From Deltaproteobacteria bacterium PRO3 (GTDB lineage Bacteria > UBA10199 > DSSB01), in the NCBI GenBank assembly GCA_030263375.1, contig SZOV01000014.1, positions 1-48,556 of the forward strand: a stretch of 48,556 nucleotides of DNA. Reading direction: 5' to 3'. The position numbers were made by a program, and so were the translations under genes. Below the pieces are notes generated by a model. That model was given only the letters and a program-made list of their open reading frames with translations. It was not told where the DNA came from and did no database searches. Below, piece by piece: positions 20,371-27,579 of this stretch. The first letter of the stretch is position 1; every line of letters begins with the position of its first letter.

Positions 20371-22098
20371 ATGAAATTTCCCCGCATCCATGGCGTCGCC
20401 GCGTTCTGCGGCGCCCTGATCCTGGCCGCCCTGCTTGCCTGCAGCGGCGGCGCGGGCCCCGGCGCCGAGGGAATGGCCGGCGGTCCGATGGACGGGAGCG
20501 GCAACTACGCCGCGGGCCCGATGTCCTTGCCCGCGCCCAGCATCATCAACAAAGGCCTGGTGAGCTGCGAAAACGTCCCCGGTCCGACGGTGCAGTGCCG
20601 CGGCACCGCGGGCGCGGTGCCGGCCAACGCGCGCGTCAAGCTGACCGTCTACGGCCGCCACATCGCGGCGGCCCCGCACTGGAGCGATTGGCTGGTGCCG
20701 AGCGCGCAGGCCGTTCCCGGCAACACCTCCATTTGCAACGCCAACGGGGCGGGCGCCTTCGGTCTGGCGGGCGAGTGCTCGGTGATCGCCGCCACCGGCG
20801 AGAAGATCGGTATCTGCGTCGCGAGCGGCGACGCCTGCGTCAGCGCCGAACTGCTGTTGACCGTCCCCGTCGAGGGCGGCGTCGTCAGCGGCGCCACCGC
20901 CACCATCAAAAGCATGTCGACGACGAGCGACGGCTACATCATCTTCGGACGCCGCGCCGAGCCGCGCAAGGAATCCGCATTTGCCTTCCGTTGGACCGAC
21001 CTGTTTTTCGGCACCGCCCGCGCCCAAGAAGTCGAGGGGGCGCCGAAGTTGACCCTGCCGCCGGCCGTCGCGGCGAGCTGTCCCGGAAATCCGAACGCGC
21101 AGGTGGATCTTGCGGAGACCTACAAGGCCCCCGAAGGGCAATGGCTGACGATCAAGGCGCAAAAGGGCGGTGCGGTGCAGGAGTTGTTCCAACTTCCCGG
21201 GACCCAGGACGACTTGCAGGCGATCAATGCCGACAAGATCGGCAACATTACTTATATCTCGGTGGCGATGAAGAATACTTTGGTGATTGTGCACCGTGAT
21301 TCGAAGCGGCCAATGACGCAGATCGTGTTTCCCGCCTCGATCAAGTCGATGCGCGGCGGCTCCACGATGGAAGTTTTTCTGGAGGTGCCGAAGGGTGAGC
21401 CGTCTTTATACGAGGTCAAGGCGGACAGCTTCGAGACCCAATGCGTCGATACCGTCGAGTCCAATTCCCTGACGCGCCCCATCTCCTTTTCCCGCTCCAT
21501 CGGGCAATACCGTCCGCCCGGCGAGGGCTTCCGGGTGCCGCAGCCCTTCGGTGTCTCCGGCGGGGTGGGCGAGAACGAGCCGACGGCGGATTTTCAGTTG
21601 GTGTATTCTCAAGAGGGGCAGGGCGATATCCCCGCCTTCGAAGGCGTGATCCACCGCCAGGCGACGCCCCTGAGGGATTTTTATATCCTGGCCGTGACGC
21701 AGGAGCGCGCGCAGATGGCGGTCTTGGATCCCGCCGCCAACCGTATCTTGTTCTTCAGCCGCGACTTGGTCTCGGGCGAGAACCACATGACGCCCTTGTC
21801 GTTGGAAGGGATCACCGTCAGTCCGGTCGCGATGAAGTATGTCAATCAGGACAGGTATCCCTATTTCTTCGTGGTGCTGGACTCCAACGAGCGCGGCGCC
21901 AAGGCCGTGATGATCCCGTTGAACCGCAGGGCCGAGGGCGGCGAGCTGCAGCCTTATCTGGCGGGCGTCCGCTCGGTCGACTTGGGGCCCATCGTCGCCG
22001 ACACGCTCGAGCTCAACCAGATGGCCTTTTGGGAGTGGGCCACCTTCGACCGCGTCGGCGGGCAGGTGAAGACCTTCGTCCTGGGTCCCCGCGATTGA
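20371..22098 (+). CDS. Lipoprotein of unknown function, second of the tandem pair
   Basis: This protein has 575 residues. The signal peptide MKFPRIHGVAAFCGALILAALLAC gives lipidated Cys24. GNYAAGPMSLPAPSI, CENVPGPTVQCRG and EGGVVSGATATIKSM match the upstream gene in the same order, so the two arose by tandem duplication and have since diverged strongly in their C-terminal halves. Only three bases separate it from the upstream gene, so they form an operon. smpB follows 43 bp later and may be partly transcribed from here. No enzymatic motif is visible. Confidence 0.8.
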   Translation: MKFPRIHGVAAFCGALILAALLACSGGAGPGAEGMAGGPMDGSGNYAAGPMSLPAPSIINKGLVSCENVPGPTVQCRGTAGAVPANARVKLTVYGRHIAAAPHWSDWLVPSAQAVPGNTSICNANGAGAFGLAGECSVIAATGEKIGICVASGDACVSAELLLTVPVEGGVVSGATATIKSMSTTSDGYIIFGRRAEPRKESAFAFRWTDLFFGTARAQEVEGAPKLTLPPAVAASCPGNPNAQVDLAETYKAPEGQWLTIKAQKGGAVQELFQLPGTQDDLQAINADKIGNITYISVAMKNTLVIVHRDSKRPMTQIVFPASIKSMRGGSTMEVFLEVPKGEPSLYEVKADSFETQCVDTVESNSLTRPISFSRSIGQYRPPGEGFRVPQPFGVSGGVGENEPTADFQLVYSQEGQGDIPAFEGVIHRQATPLRDFYILAVTQERAQMAVLDPAANRILFFSRDLVSGENHMTPLSLEGITVSPVAMKYVNQDRYPYFFVVLDSNERGAKAVMIPLNRRAEGGELQPYLAGVRSVDLGPIVADTLELNQMAFWEWATFDRVGGQVKTFVLGPRD

Positions 22099-22141
22099 CT
22101 TTCCCCGATATCTCTGATGTTTTTGCGCCCCGAGGTCCAAG

Positions 22142-22600
22142 ATGGGCGGAAAGCCGCTTTGCGAGAACCGCAAGGCACGATTCAATTACGAGATTTTGGA
22201 GAAGTTCGAGGCGGGCATCGCCCTGCTGGGCAGCGAGGTGAAGTCGCTGCGCGAGGGCGGCGGCAACCTCGCGGACGCCTACGCGCATTTCCAGCGCGGC
22301 GAGCTGTGGCTGGCCAACGCGCACATCGCGCATTTCAAGGCGGCGAACCAGTTCAACCACGAGCCGACGCGGCAGCGTAAGTTGTTGATGAAACACCAGG
22401 AGCTGGAACGCCTCCAAGGAAAAATCCAGGAGAAGGGCTTGACCCTGATCCCGATGAGCTTATATTTGAAGAACGGCCGCGTGAAGGTCGAGTTGGGTTT
22501 GGGGAAGGGCAAGAAGGCCCACGACAAGCGCGACACGATCAAGAAGCGCGAGAGCGACCGCGAGCTGAAGCGGGTGCAGAAGTCGCTCAAGAGGTTTTAG
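22142..22600 (+). CDS. smpB: SmpB, tmRNA-binding protein of trans-translation
   Basis: This 152-residue basic protein has the SmpB core: ENRKARFNYEI, GIALLGSEVKSLREG, NLADAYAHF, NAHIAHF, RQRKLLMKHQEL and LIPMSLYLKNGRVKVELGLGKGKKAHDKR, with a basic C-terminal tail (RELKRVQKSLKRF). SmpB binds tmRNA, takes the place of the missing anticodon arm in the ribosome and is required to rescue stalled ribosomes. It lies 158 bp upstream of ssrA, a common arrangement. Confidence 0.97.
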   Translation: MGGKPLCENRKARFNYEILEKFEAGIALLGSEVKSLREGGGNLADAYAHFQRGELWLANAHIAHFKAANQFNHEPTRQRKLLMKHQELERLQGKIQEKGLTLIPMSLYLKNGRVKVELGLGKGKKAHDKRDTIKKRESDRELKRVQKSLKRF

Positions 22601-22758
22601 TTCGGTCTTTTACAATGATGGCAAGCTCTTTTGATTCGTCGATGTATTCCCCATGCTGTTAATGATGAAGGTACCTTAACCGCTGGGGGTTGAAGGGGGA
22701 GGGCGGAGCCCGCCCCCTGGGCTTTAGCCGGGACGGACTTGCTCCGGCCCGGCGAATA

Positions 22759-23150
22759 GGGGCTGACATGGCTTCGACGGAGATTCGGAGGTGCCTGTGG
22801 CAGGCCGAGGAGTATGGACCTCGTCAAAACTATGCAAAACCACAATTGCCAACAGCAATGTGATCAAGGTGGACTTCGCTCGCAAGAGCGTTGCTCCCCT
22901 CGCCTTAGCGGCCTAATCCGCTTAGCTAAGCCGTCCCCCCCGTCGCGCCCATAAGCGGGGTCAGGGCGTCATTACTTGGGCTAGCGAGCGCCGGTGCTTA
23001 GGACGGCGTGAGCGAAACAACTCTTAGGCTGGTCCAGGGACGATCCTGTCGGCGGGGTCGAACTGGATAAGAATAAATACACCGAATAAGCCTGTAGAAG
23101 CATGTATCGAAGGTCTTCGGACGCGGGTTCGATTCCCGCCAGCTCCACAA
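22759..23150 (+). ncRNA. ssrA: tmRNA (ssrA)
   Basis: The 5' end GGGGCTGACATGGCTTCGACGG and the 3' end GCGGGTTCGATTCCCGCCAG plus CTCCA are diagnostic. The acceptor stem GGGGCTG (22759-22765) pairs with CAGCTCC (23140-23146), and the T-arm GGTTCGATTCC precedes it. The tag frame appears to run from GCC 22848 to TAA 22914-22916, giving about 22 residues ending VAPLALAA. The discriminator A is at 23147 and a full CCA is not encoded (CAA follows), so CCA is presumably added enzymatically. The 3' end has been used as an integration site. Confidence 0.95.
23136..23149 (+). repeat. attL: left 14-bp direct repeat of the ssrA island
   Basis: CCGCCAGCTCCACA, the last T-arm and acceptor bases of ssrA, recurs exactly at 27115-27128. 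Integration into the 3' end of tmRNA genes with duplication of the terminal bases is a classic behaviour of tyrosine-integrase elements. Confidence 0.85.
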
Positions 23151-23182
23151 AAAACCCACCTATTTGGTGGGTTTTCTTTTTT
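23149..23182 (+). terminator. Rho-independent terminator now serving ssrA (island-borne)
   Basis: AAAACCCACC and GGTGGGTTTT pair around TATTT and are followed by CTTTTTT. It lies just inside the island, so the element brought its own terminator for the regenerated tmRNA gene. Confidence 0.85.
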
Positions 23183-23242
23183 AGGAATAAAAAAATATAA
23201 AAAAGACGCAGGTATGAAAATCGGTCGAATTATCCCGATCTA

Positions 23243-23257
23243 GTTCGAAATTCGAAC
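23243..23257. promoter_or_regulatory. Perfect dyad at the island's left end
   Basis: GTTCGAAATTCGAAC is a perfect 7+1+7 inverted repeat about 95 bp inside the left boundary and 30 bp before the first small frame. It is a possible operator or a site for a recombination protein. The rest of 23183-23286 is AT-rich with nothing recognisable. Confidence 0.4.
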
Positions 23258-23286
23258 CTCCGTCTTCAGGGGTTTCATTAGACCTT

Positions 23287-23526
23287 TTGGAGATTTACTT
23301 GGATGAGACATACAGCCTGAATGGATTTCTGGATGCTGAAAAGAGGCTCCGTTTCATAATTGAACTTGTCAGCTCCACCATCTATCGCGTGAAAGATGAT
23401 ATCCAATACATTTTTAGGTTGGCAGACGAGGCCCGCAAAGCTCATGAAGTTGAGCAAGCTGCACAAGATGTACTGCAAAGAGCTGCTGGAAAGGTCGCTT
23501 CGACTCCAGAAATTGAGAAGGTCTAA
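23287..23526 (+). CDS. Small helical protein in the ssrA island, possibly 5'-truncated
   Basis: This 79-residue frame has no ATG (TTG is the only plausible start) and no ribosome site, so it may be a remnant. The segment STIYRVKDDIQYIFRLADEA resembles SISRINDDIVYISGLNE in the frame at 23639-23854, which suggests that both derive from one ancestor. No known family is recognised. A strong hairpin follows its stop. Confidence 0.4.
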   Translation: MEIYLDETYSLNGFLDAEKRLRFIIELVSSTIYRVKDDIQYIFRLADEARKAHEVEQAAQDVLQRAAGKVASTPEIEKV

Positions 23527-23538
23527 TTGTTCAAAGTC

Positions 23539-23572
23539 AAGCGGGCTCCGGGAAATTACCGGGGCCCGCTTA
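23539..23572 (+). terminator. Strong hairpin after the first island frame
   Basis: AAGCGGGCTCCGG and CCGGGGCCCGCTT pair around GAAATTA with one mismatch. The following ATTGTGT is a poor U-tract, so termination efficiency is uncertain. Confidence 0.55.
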
Positions 23573-23638
23573 TTGTGTCCTCAAGCAATATGGAAGTGTT
23601 TGATTACCCCCAATTTTCCAACCCCTAAGCTGAATGCG

Positions 23639-23854
23639 ATGGCCACCGCGGTGGGCGATATTGCCGAAATGAGCCTGAGCACACTACGCACGGTCAAAAA
23701 ATTCCTAGAGGACATATCGCCCGGTAATCCGGACTCGCAAGCTTTGCAGGATCTTCTCTTGCTTGTTGCTGACTCCATCAGTCGGATCAATGATGATATT
23801 GTGTATATTTCTGGTTTGAATGAGAAACCTAGCGATTGTAATGGAAAAATATGA
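23639..23854 (+). CDS. Small helical protein related to the preceding frame
   Basis: The ATG at 23639 gives 71 residues, predicted all-helical: MATAVGDIAEMSLSTL, a central helix, then DSISRINDDIVYISGLNE. The S-x-I-x-R-x2-DDI-x-YI-x2-L pattern is shared with the frame upstream. The open frame extends upstream to 23396, but those codons overlap the preceding frame and a hairpin, so I prefer the internal ATG. Function unknown. Confidence 0.4.
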   Translation: MATAVGDIAEMSLSTLRTVKKFLEDISPGNPDSQALQDLLLLVADSISRINDDIVYISGLNEKPSDCNGKI

Positions 23855-23941
23855 AACGCCTGAAATGGGGGTAGTGATGAGTGTCATGCTATTTAGAGGA
23901 TGTTATTGACTCTAACAATTTTAGCCGTTTAATTTATCCGA

Positions 23942-24409
23942 GTGAATTTCAACGTTGAAAAACTGTTGGGGTATTGGGGAGCCGGGCTTTCAACTGTCCT
24001 TGCCATCCTGAAGATTTATGATTTTTACTACGACAGAGTACACATCAAGGTGAAAGTGAAGGGCGGATGGAGAGCTGGGCCGGTCAGCCCTTATGGAGAT
24101 AAAGATCTTATTTTGATTTCAGTCTGTAACGAAGGAAGGAGATCGGCCACTATAACGAAAGCAGCCCTATTAATGCCGCGGACGATTGACCACAAGTATG
24201 TGGTTTGTCTTGATTCTATCACGGCGGTGAGGCCTGTAGACCTTACTGAAGGAAAAGCTCACGACTATGTGATAGTTGAAGATGAAGTCAAAAAGCTAGG
24301 AAGCATTAACCCTCAAAAATATGTAGCAGTTGTTTATGATGCCACAGGAAAAGGTTATTGGTCTCATGGTCCAATCAGAAGATTGTGGCGGGTAGGGAGA
24401 TGGGCATAG
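23942..24409 (+). CDS. Membrane-anchored protein of unknown function (island)
   Basis: This protein has 155 residues from a GTG start. One N-terminal membrane helix (YWGAGLSTVLAILKIYDFYY) is followed by a soluble beta-rich domain with LILISVCNEGRRSATITKAALL and YVAVVYDATGKGYW. The arrangement of a single helix and a small C-terminal beta domain is common among accessory-gene hypotheticals. No catalytic motif is seen. The AT-rich codon use fits the island. Confidence 0.6.
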   Translation: MNFNVEKLLGYWGAGLSTVLAILKIYDFYYDRVHIKVKVKGGWRAGPVSPYGDKDLILISVCNEGRRSATITKAALLMPRTIDHKYVVCLDSITAVRPVDLTEGKAHDYVIVEDEVKKLGSINPQKYVAVVYDATGKGYWSHGPIRRLWRVGRWA

Positions 24410-24471
24410 ACACAGACGCGGTCAACTACAGGAGGGTGAAACATCTCTTATTGGCTGTTGCCTAATTCTCC

Positions 24472-25125
24472 ATGAATATTGCTGAGGTAAAATTGAAAAT
24501 CGATGCTAGCCAACCTTCTCATATAGATTTGATAAGGTTAATGGTAGCGATTAACGATATTCAACGAGCAAACCGTTGCATGATTGCCGATATTGTTCCG
24601 CCACCAAATGTTCCAGTAATTGGTTTTGATAAGGATTCTAGAGGTTACAATTTATATTTTGTTCGTCTGGTTTGTGGTCACCTAAAAGAAGGATTGAATG
24701 CTTTTAGAAAACTTGTCCAGGACCCTATTGCGAGAAAAATTATTCTTAACTGGGAGGGAGAAAAAAAACGAGTTTACGAAGTTTTGTGTAAAGCTTCTGA
24801 CCCTAACGATCCTCAATGTTTTTTTAAAAAGGAACTTGCCGACTTGCGAGATGATGCCTGTTTTCATTATCCGTATGAAAAATTCCAAAACCAAATTACA
24901 AATGATTCTAAAGAAGGACTTCCTGCAATTATTTATGCAGGAGAAACTTATGGAGAAACTTATTATCGATATGCTGACGATCTCATTGCTAGAATCATTT
25001 TTAAAACCGCAAATGGAACTGAGGATGGATTTAAAGCTCTCATTGCACAGGTGAGAGATCTTCAAAGAGATTTAACTATATTTGTTGACGCCTATTTATC
25101 GGACTCCGGATTGATAGACGGATGA
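24472..25125 (+). CDS. Hypothetical protein, AT-rich (island)
   Basis: This 217-residue protein has no signal peptide and is mainly helical. It is among the most AT-rich genes of the window, in strong contrast to the GC-rich chromosome. The segments LIRLMVAINDIQRANRCMI, ELADLRDDACFHYPYEKF and DLIARIIFKTANG are probably conserved, but I do not recognise the family. The 'LR..ACFHY' pattern recalls hypothetical proteins from mobile and defence islands, which is only an impression. It follows the membrane-anchored gene by 62 bp on the same strand. Confidence 0.6.
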   Translation: MNIAEVKLKIDASQPSHIDLIRLMVAINDIQRANRCMIADIVPPPNVPVIGFDKDSRGYNLYFVRLVCGHLKEGLNAFRKLVQDPIARKIILNWEGEKKRVYEVLCKASDPNDPQCFFKKELADLRDDACFHYPYEKFQNQITNDSKEGLPAIIYAGETYGETYYRYADDLIARIIFKTANGTEDGFKALIAQVRDLQRDLTIFVDAYLSDSGLIDG

Positions 25126-25223
25126 TCCAGGTATTTCTAAATTAAAACTGCGCCTGCGATTGTCCTTATGTGAATTAGGCTAACAAAAATCCTGCTGAAA
25201 GATGGTCCTTTCTATTGAAAAAC

Positions 25224-25532
25224 TCATAGAGTTAGTTGCCCATGTATTTGTTTATATCCGGTACGAATTCCCAGTATTGCTGGAATGAATAAAATCAAAA
25301 AGGTTTTAATTCGAAATCCCATTCTTTGTTCCTCATGAATCCCAAGTAAGCCTGGCGCGAAGAAACTTATGATGAGGATAATCGCAAGCGTAAGAATGAA
25401 TATCGTTAGAACGGATGGAGGGCTTTCACTTTCCTCTTTTATTTTTGTAATGGGAAACCAATAGGCGGCGCTCATAATCAGCCAAAGTAAGACTGCTTGG
25501 ACCACCGAGCGCATGATTTCCCACCATTCCAT
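25224..25532 (-). CDS. Small membrane protein with three helices (island)
   Basis: This protein has 102 residues. Hydrophobic segments are VVQAVLLWLIMSAAYWF, VLTIFILTLAIILIISFF and IKTFLILFIPAILGI, separated by charged loops. It lies 36 bp downstream of the gene at 25569-26033 on the same strand and may be the last gene of the hicA-hicB-xre operon. Function unknown. Confidence 0.5.
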   Translation of the reverse strand: MEWWEIMRSVVQAVLLWLIMSAAYWFPITKIKEESESPPSVLTIFILTLAIILIISFFAPGLLGIHEEQRMGFRIKTFLILFIPAILGIRTGYKQIHGQLTL

Positions 25533-25568
25533 AGGAATTGTCCTTGTTGACTGCGTAGGTTCTTATTT

Positions 25569-26033
25569 TTATGCCTTGTGTTTCAAGGCAATTTCGAAGC
25601 CGGCAGGATCCTTTCCGATAATTTCGTCCCCAAAATAAGTATCGGTTTCGATTTGTCGAAGATGTCCGACGAGATAATCCCAGCTTCGCTTCGTCGTTCG
25701 TTGAACAATGCCAAAATAGGTGTAGTCCTCCGACCGTCGGGAAGGAGAAATGCAATCCACCAGTCGAACTTCGAGAAGCCCCGCTTCTTTTTCCCTACGA
25801 GGATGGATGTAAATCGTCTCGCCGATAAAATATTCCGGAGCATTCTCCCCCTTGGGCTTTTTCTTGCTCCGAGATTTTGGAGCTTCGAGTCCAAGCTCGA
25901 TCAACCGTTGATGAGTCAGTTTGTCGTCGATGCGTCTATGTTTCCGACTGAGTTGCTTGGCTTCTTGCCTGGGACCCCGAAAAGCGCCGCGGCCTTTCTT
26001 TGAACCACTATGTTCCGTCTTTAAGTATCTCAT
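25569..26033 (-). CDS. Basic hypothetical protein downstream of hicAB-xre
   Basis: The start was set at the ATG 26033 (MRYLKTEHSGSKKG), 16 bp after the stop of the xre gene; a longer frame overlapping that gene is possible. The protein has 154 residues. The N-terminal half is very basic (KKGRGAFRGPRQEAKQLSRK, SRSKKKPKG); the C-terminal half looks like a small beta-rich domain (EYFIGETIYIHPRREKEAG, TYFGIVQRTTKRSWDYLVGH). No family is recognised. Close linkage suggests that it is cotranscribed with the toxin-antitoxin genes. Confidence 0.5.
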   Translation of the reverse strand: MRYLKTEHSGSKKGRGAFRGPRQEAKQLSRKHRRIDDKLTHQRLIELGLEAPKSRSKKKPKGENAPEYFIGETIYIHPRREKEAGLLEVRLVDCISPSRRSEDYTYFGIVQRTTKRSWDYLVGHLRQIETDTYFGDEIIGKDPAGFEIALKHKA

Positions 26034-26049
26034 GGGTATTCTTTCTGAA

Positions 26050-26367
26050 TCATGCGACCGCACTGATGCCGTATTTCTCAACCAGTGAAAGTAATTTAAG
26101 GGCCGGGCCAGAAGGGCGCTTTTCTCCGCGCTCCCACTTGCTAACCAGGCTTATCGTGACGTTCAGATAATTGGCGAAGACTGCCTGGCTTACATGTTCC
26201 CTCTGGCGAAGCGCCTTGATCTTCTTCGGCGTCAGGGGCTGGATGGGCGTCAGGCACGATTCGTCAAAGCGGCGCATTGTTTGCTTGTCGATCATGCCGG
26301 CTTCATGAAGATCGCCTGCAGTTTCGTGAATGGCGGCTTTGACTCCTTTTTGGTACGTCTGATTCAT
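26050..26367 (-). CDS. XRE-family DNA-binding protein, HigA/NadS-like antitoxin
   Basis: This 105-residue protein has an N-terminal helical part (AGMIDKQTMRRFDESCL) followed by an XRE helix-turn-helix: SQAVFANYLNVTISLVSKWERGEKRPSG. The order and wording match antitoxin/regulators of the HigA/NadS type. Such proteins usually sit beside a RelE/HigB toxin; here no such toxin is visible and the upstream neighbour is hicB, directly abutting (stop 26368, start 26367). It may act as the operon's extra repressor. Confidence 0.8.
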   Translation of the reverse strand: MNQTYQKGVKAAIHETAGDLHEAGMIDKQTMRRFDESCLTPIQPLTPKKIKALRQREHVSQAVFANYLNVTISLVSKWERGEKRPSGPALKLLSLVEKYGISAVA

Positions 26368-26715
26368 CTAACCGACCGATTTCTCCAAAATCTCCTCGAC
26401 GAGACGATTCAACGACTTGCCGTTGCCTTCAGCCTTGAGGACCAGGGCCTTATGAATCTGAGGTCGGATGCGTGTCATGAACTTTCCTGAATATTTCTTC
26501 GTGGCTACCGGCTCCGGAATGGGATTTCCCGCCGCCTTGGCGCCCATGATCCAGGACTCGATGGCATCTTCGGCATTGCGAGCCGCTTCTTCAAAGGTCG
26601 TTCCGTGCGTGGCACAGCCCGGAAGTTCGGGGACCTCCGCGATATAGGCGTCATCTTCCGGAGACCAGTAGATTCTCACCCCGTATTTGTATCCGCTTTT
26701 CTTTTTTGCTTTCAT
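26368..26715 (-). CDS. hicB: HicB-family antitoxin
   Basis: This 115-residue protein has an N-terminal HicB fold (YGVRIYWSPEDDAYIAEVPELPGC, ATHGTTFEEAARNAEDAIESW) and a C-terminal ribbon-helix-helix-like part (SGKFMTRIRPQIHKAL, GKSLNRLVEEIL) that should bind DNA. It overlaps the end of hicA by four bases. HicB neutralises the HicA RNase and represses the operon. Confidence 0.9.
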   Translation of the reverse strand: MKAKKKSGYKYGVRIYWSPEDDAYIAEVPELPGCATHGTTFEEAARNAEDAIESWIMGAKAAGNPIPEPVATKKYSGKFMTRIRPQIHKALVLKAEGNGKSLNRLVEEILEKSVG

Positions 26716-26945
26716 AACAGCCCTCCTTTTTTCAGGACCGCCTTCACTTGCTTTTGCTGGTACGGCTTAATCTCTTTGCTGTGAGTCGCTATCGTTATTG
26801 GGTCGAAACCGGCTCGAAACCATACTTCGTGAGAGCCCTTTCCGCCTATTTTGTTGAAGCCAACCCGCTTTAGGAGCGTCTCCAGTTCCGCTTTTTTGAT
26901 CGTTTCATTTTCAAGTTTTGCCAGGAGTTTCTTGTTGTTGCCCAC
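26712..26945 (-). CDS. hicA: HicA-family mRNA interferase toxin
   Basis: This 77-residue protein has the double-stranded RNA-binding-like HicA fold. The catalytic histidine lies in GGKGSHEVWF and the C-terminal helix is KPYQQKQVKAVLKKGGLL. The N-terminus is some 15 residues longer than typical, so an internal start is possible. It is the first gene of hicA-hicB-xre-hypothetical; a dyad operator lies 11 bp upstream. Confidence 0.85.
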   Translation of the reverse strand: MGNNKKLLAKLENETIKKAELETLLKRVGFNKIGGKGSHEVWFRAGFDPITIATHSKEIKPYQQKQVKAVLKKGGLL

Positions 26946-26955
26946 TTCTGCATAG

Positions 26956-26969
26956 TATCAAAATTGATA
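26956..26969 (-). promoter_or_regulatory. Operator dyad of the hicA operon
   Basis: TATCAA-AA-TTGATA is a perfect 6+2+6 inverted repeat immediately upstream of hicA, where a HicB or XRE repressor would bind. Confidence 0.55.
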
Positions 26970-27033
26970 TTACTTGCAAGGGTCGATTGACGGGGATTTA
27001 TGAAACAAAATGTGAGGGGTAACGAGGCAGGCC

Positions 27034-27052
27034 GGGGGCATAATTGGGGGCA
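27034..27052. repeat. GGGGGCA repeats near the right attachment site
   Basis: GGGGGCA occurs at 27034-27040 and 27046-27052, 12 bp apart, about 65 bp inside attR. TAATTGGGGG at 27041-27050 recurs at 27841-27850, beyond the second hicAB pair. Short G-rich direct repeats near att sites can be integrase arm-binding sites. The remainder of 26970-27114 is AT-rich and featureless. Confidence 0.4.
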
Positions 27053-27114
27053 ATATTTAAAATCGTATAAATAAAATTTATTAATTACAATGACTTATGA
27101 TGGTTATTCCATAG

Positions 27115-27128
27115 CCGCCAGCTCCACA
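27115..27128 (+). repeat. attR: right 14-bp direct repeat of the ssrA island
   Basis: This exact copy of CCGCCAGCTCCACA from the ssrA 3' end marks the former chromosomal junction. It is followed at once by a strong terminator, as expected for the displaced original end of ssrA. Confidence 0.85.
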
Positions 27129-27130
27129 CC

Positions 27131-27156
27131 AAACCGCCGAAAGGCGGTTTTTTTTT
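27131..27156 (+). terminator. Displaced original ssrA terminator
   Basis: AAACCGCC and GGCGGTTT pair around GAAA, followed by TTTTTT. It reads in the ssrA direction although the next gene is on the minus strand, so it is probably the tmRNA terminator stranded by the island. Its T-run overlaps the stop codon of the second hicB. Confidence 0.8.
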
Positions 27157-27571
27157 AGCGCCTCACAATGGTCAGGCATAGACCGGACTTCGGATTGACC
27201 GTTTTAACAAAACGATCGATGAAATCGATTCCAGGCATGGATCGCCCCGTCTCATACTGGGCATATGCCCCATGTGCCGTATAATCCATCGCCTTGGCGA
27301 CTTCGCGAACCGACAGATTTTTGGCTTCTCTTTGCCGTTTGAGGAATAGCGCCATCAAACGAGCCGGCTCGTTGGAAGATACAAGAAAATCCTTTGGGCC
27401 TGTGGACTCCACGATAACCTTAAAACCGTTCTTGTTTGCCAGGGTCTCGATCGCATCGGCGATCATTTTTAGGGCTTCCTTTTTGCTTCTGCCTTGCGTC
27501 GCTAAGTCCAGTTCGGGGACTTCGACCATCCAAAACTTGCCATCCTTTTGCAGCTTACCCGTAAAATACAT
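27155..27571 (-). CDS. hicB: HicB-family antitoxin with XRE helix-turn-helix
   Basis: This 138-residue protein has a HicB N-terminus (MYFTGKLQKDGKFWMVEVPE, LATQGRSKKEALKMIADAIE) and a C-terminal XRE domain (REAKNLSVREVAKAMDYTAH). It therefore belongs to a different HicB subclass from the copy at 26368-26715, which has a ribbon-helix-helix-like C-terminus. It sits just outside attR, 8 bp after its toxin gene. Confidence 0.88.
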   Translation of the reverse strand: MYFTGKLQKDGKFWMVEVPELDLATQGRSKKEALKMIADAIETLANKNGFKVIVESTGPKDFLVSSNEPARLMALFLKRQREAKNLSVREVAKAMDYTAHGAYAQYETGRSMPGIDFIDRFVKTVNPKSGLCLTIVRR

Positions 27572-27579
27572 AGGACCTC

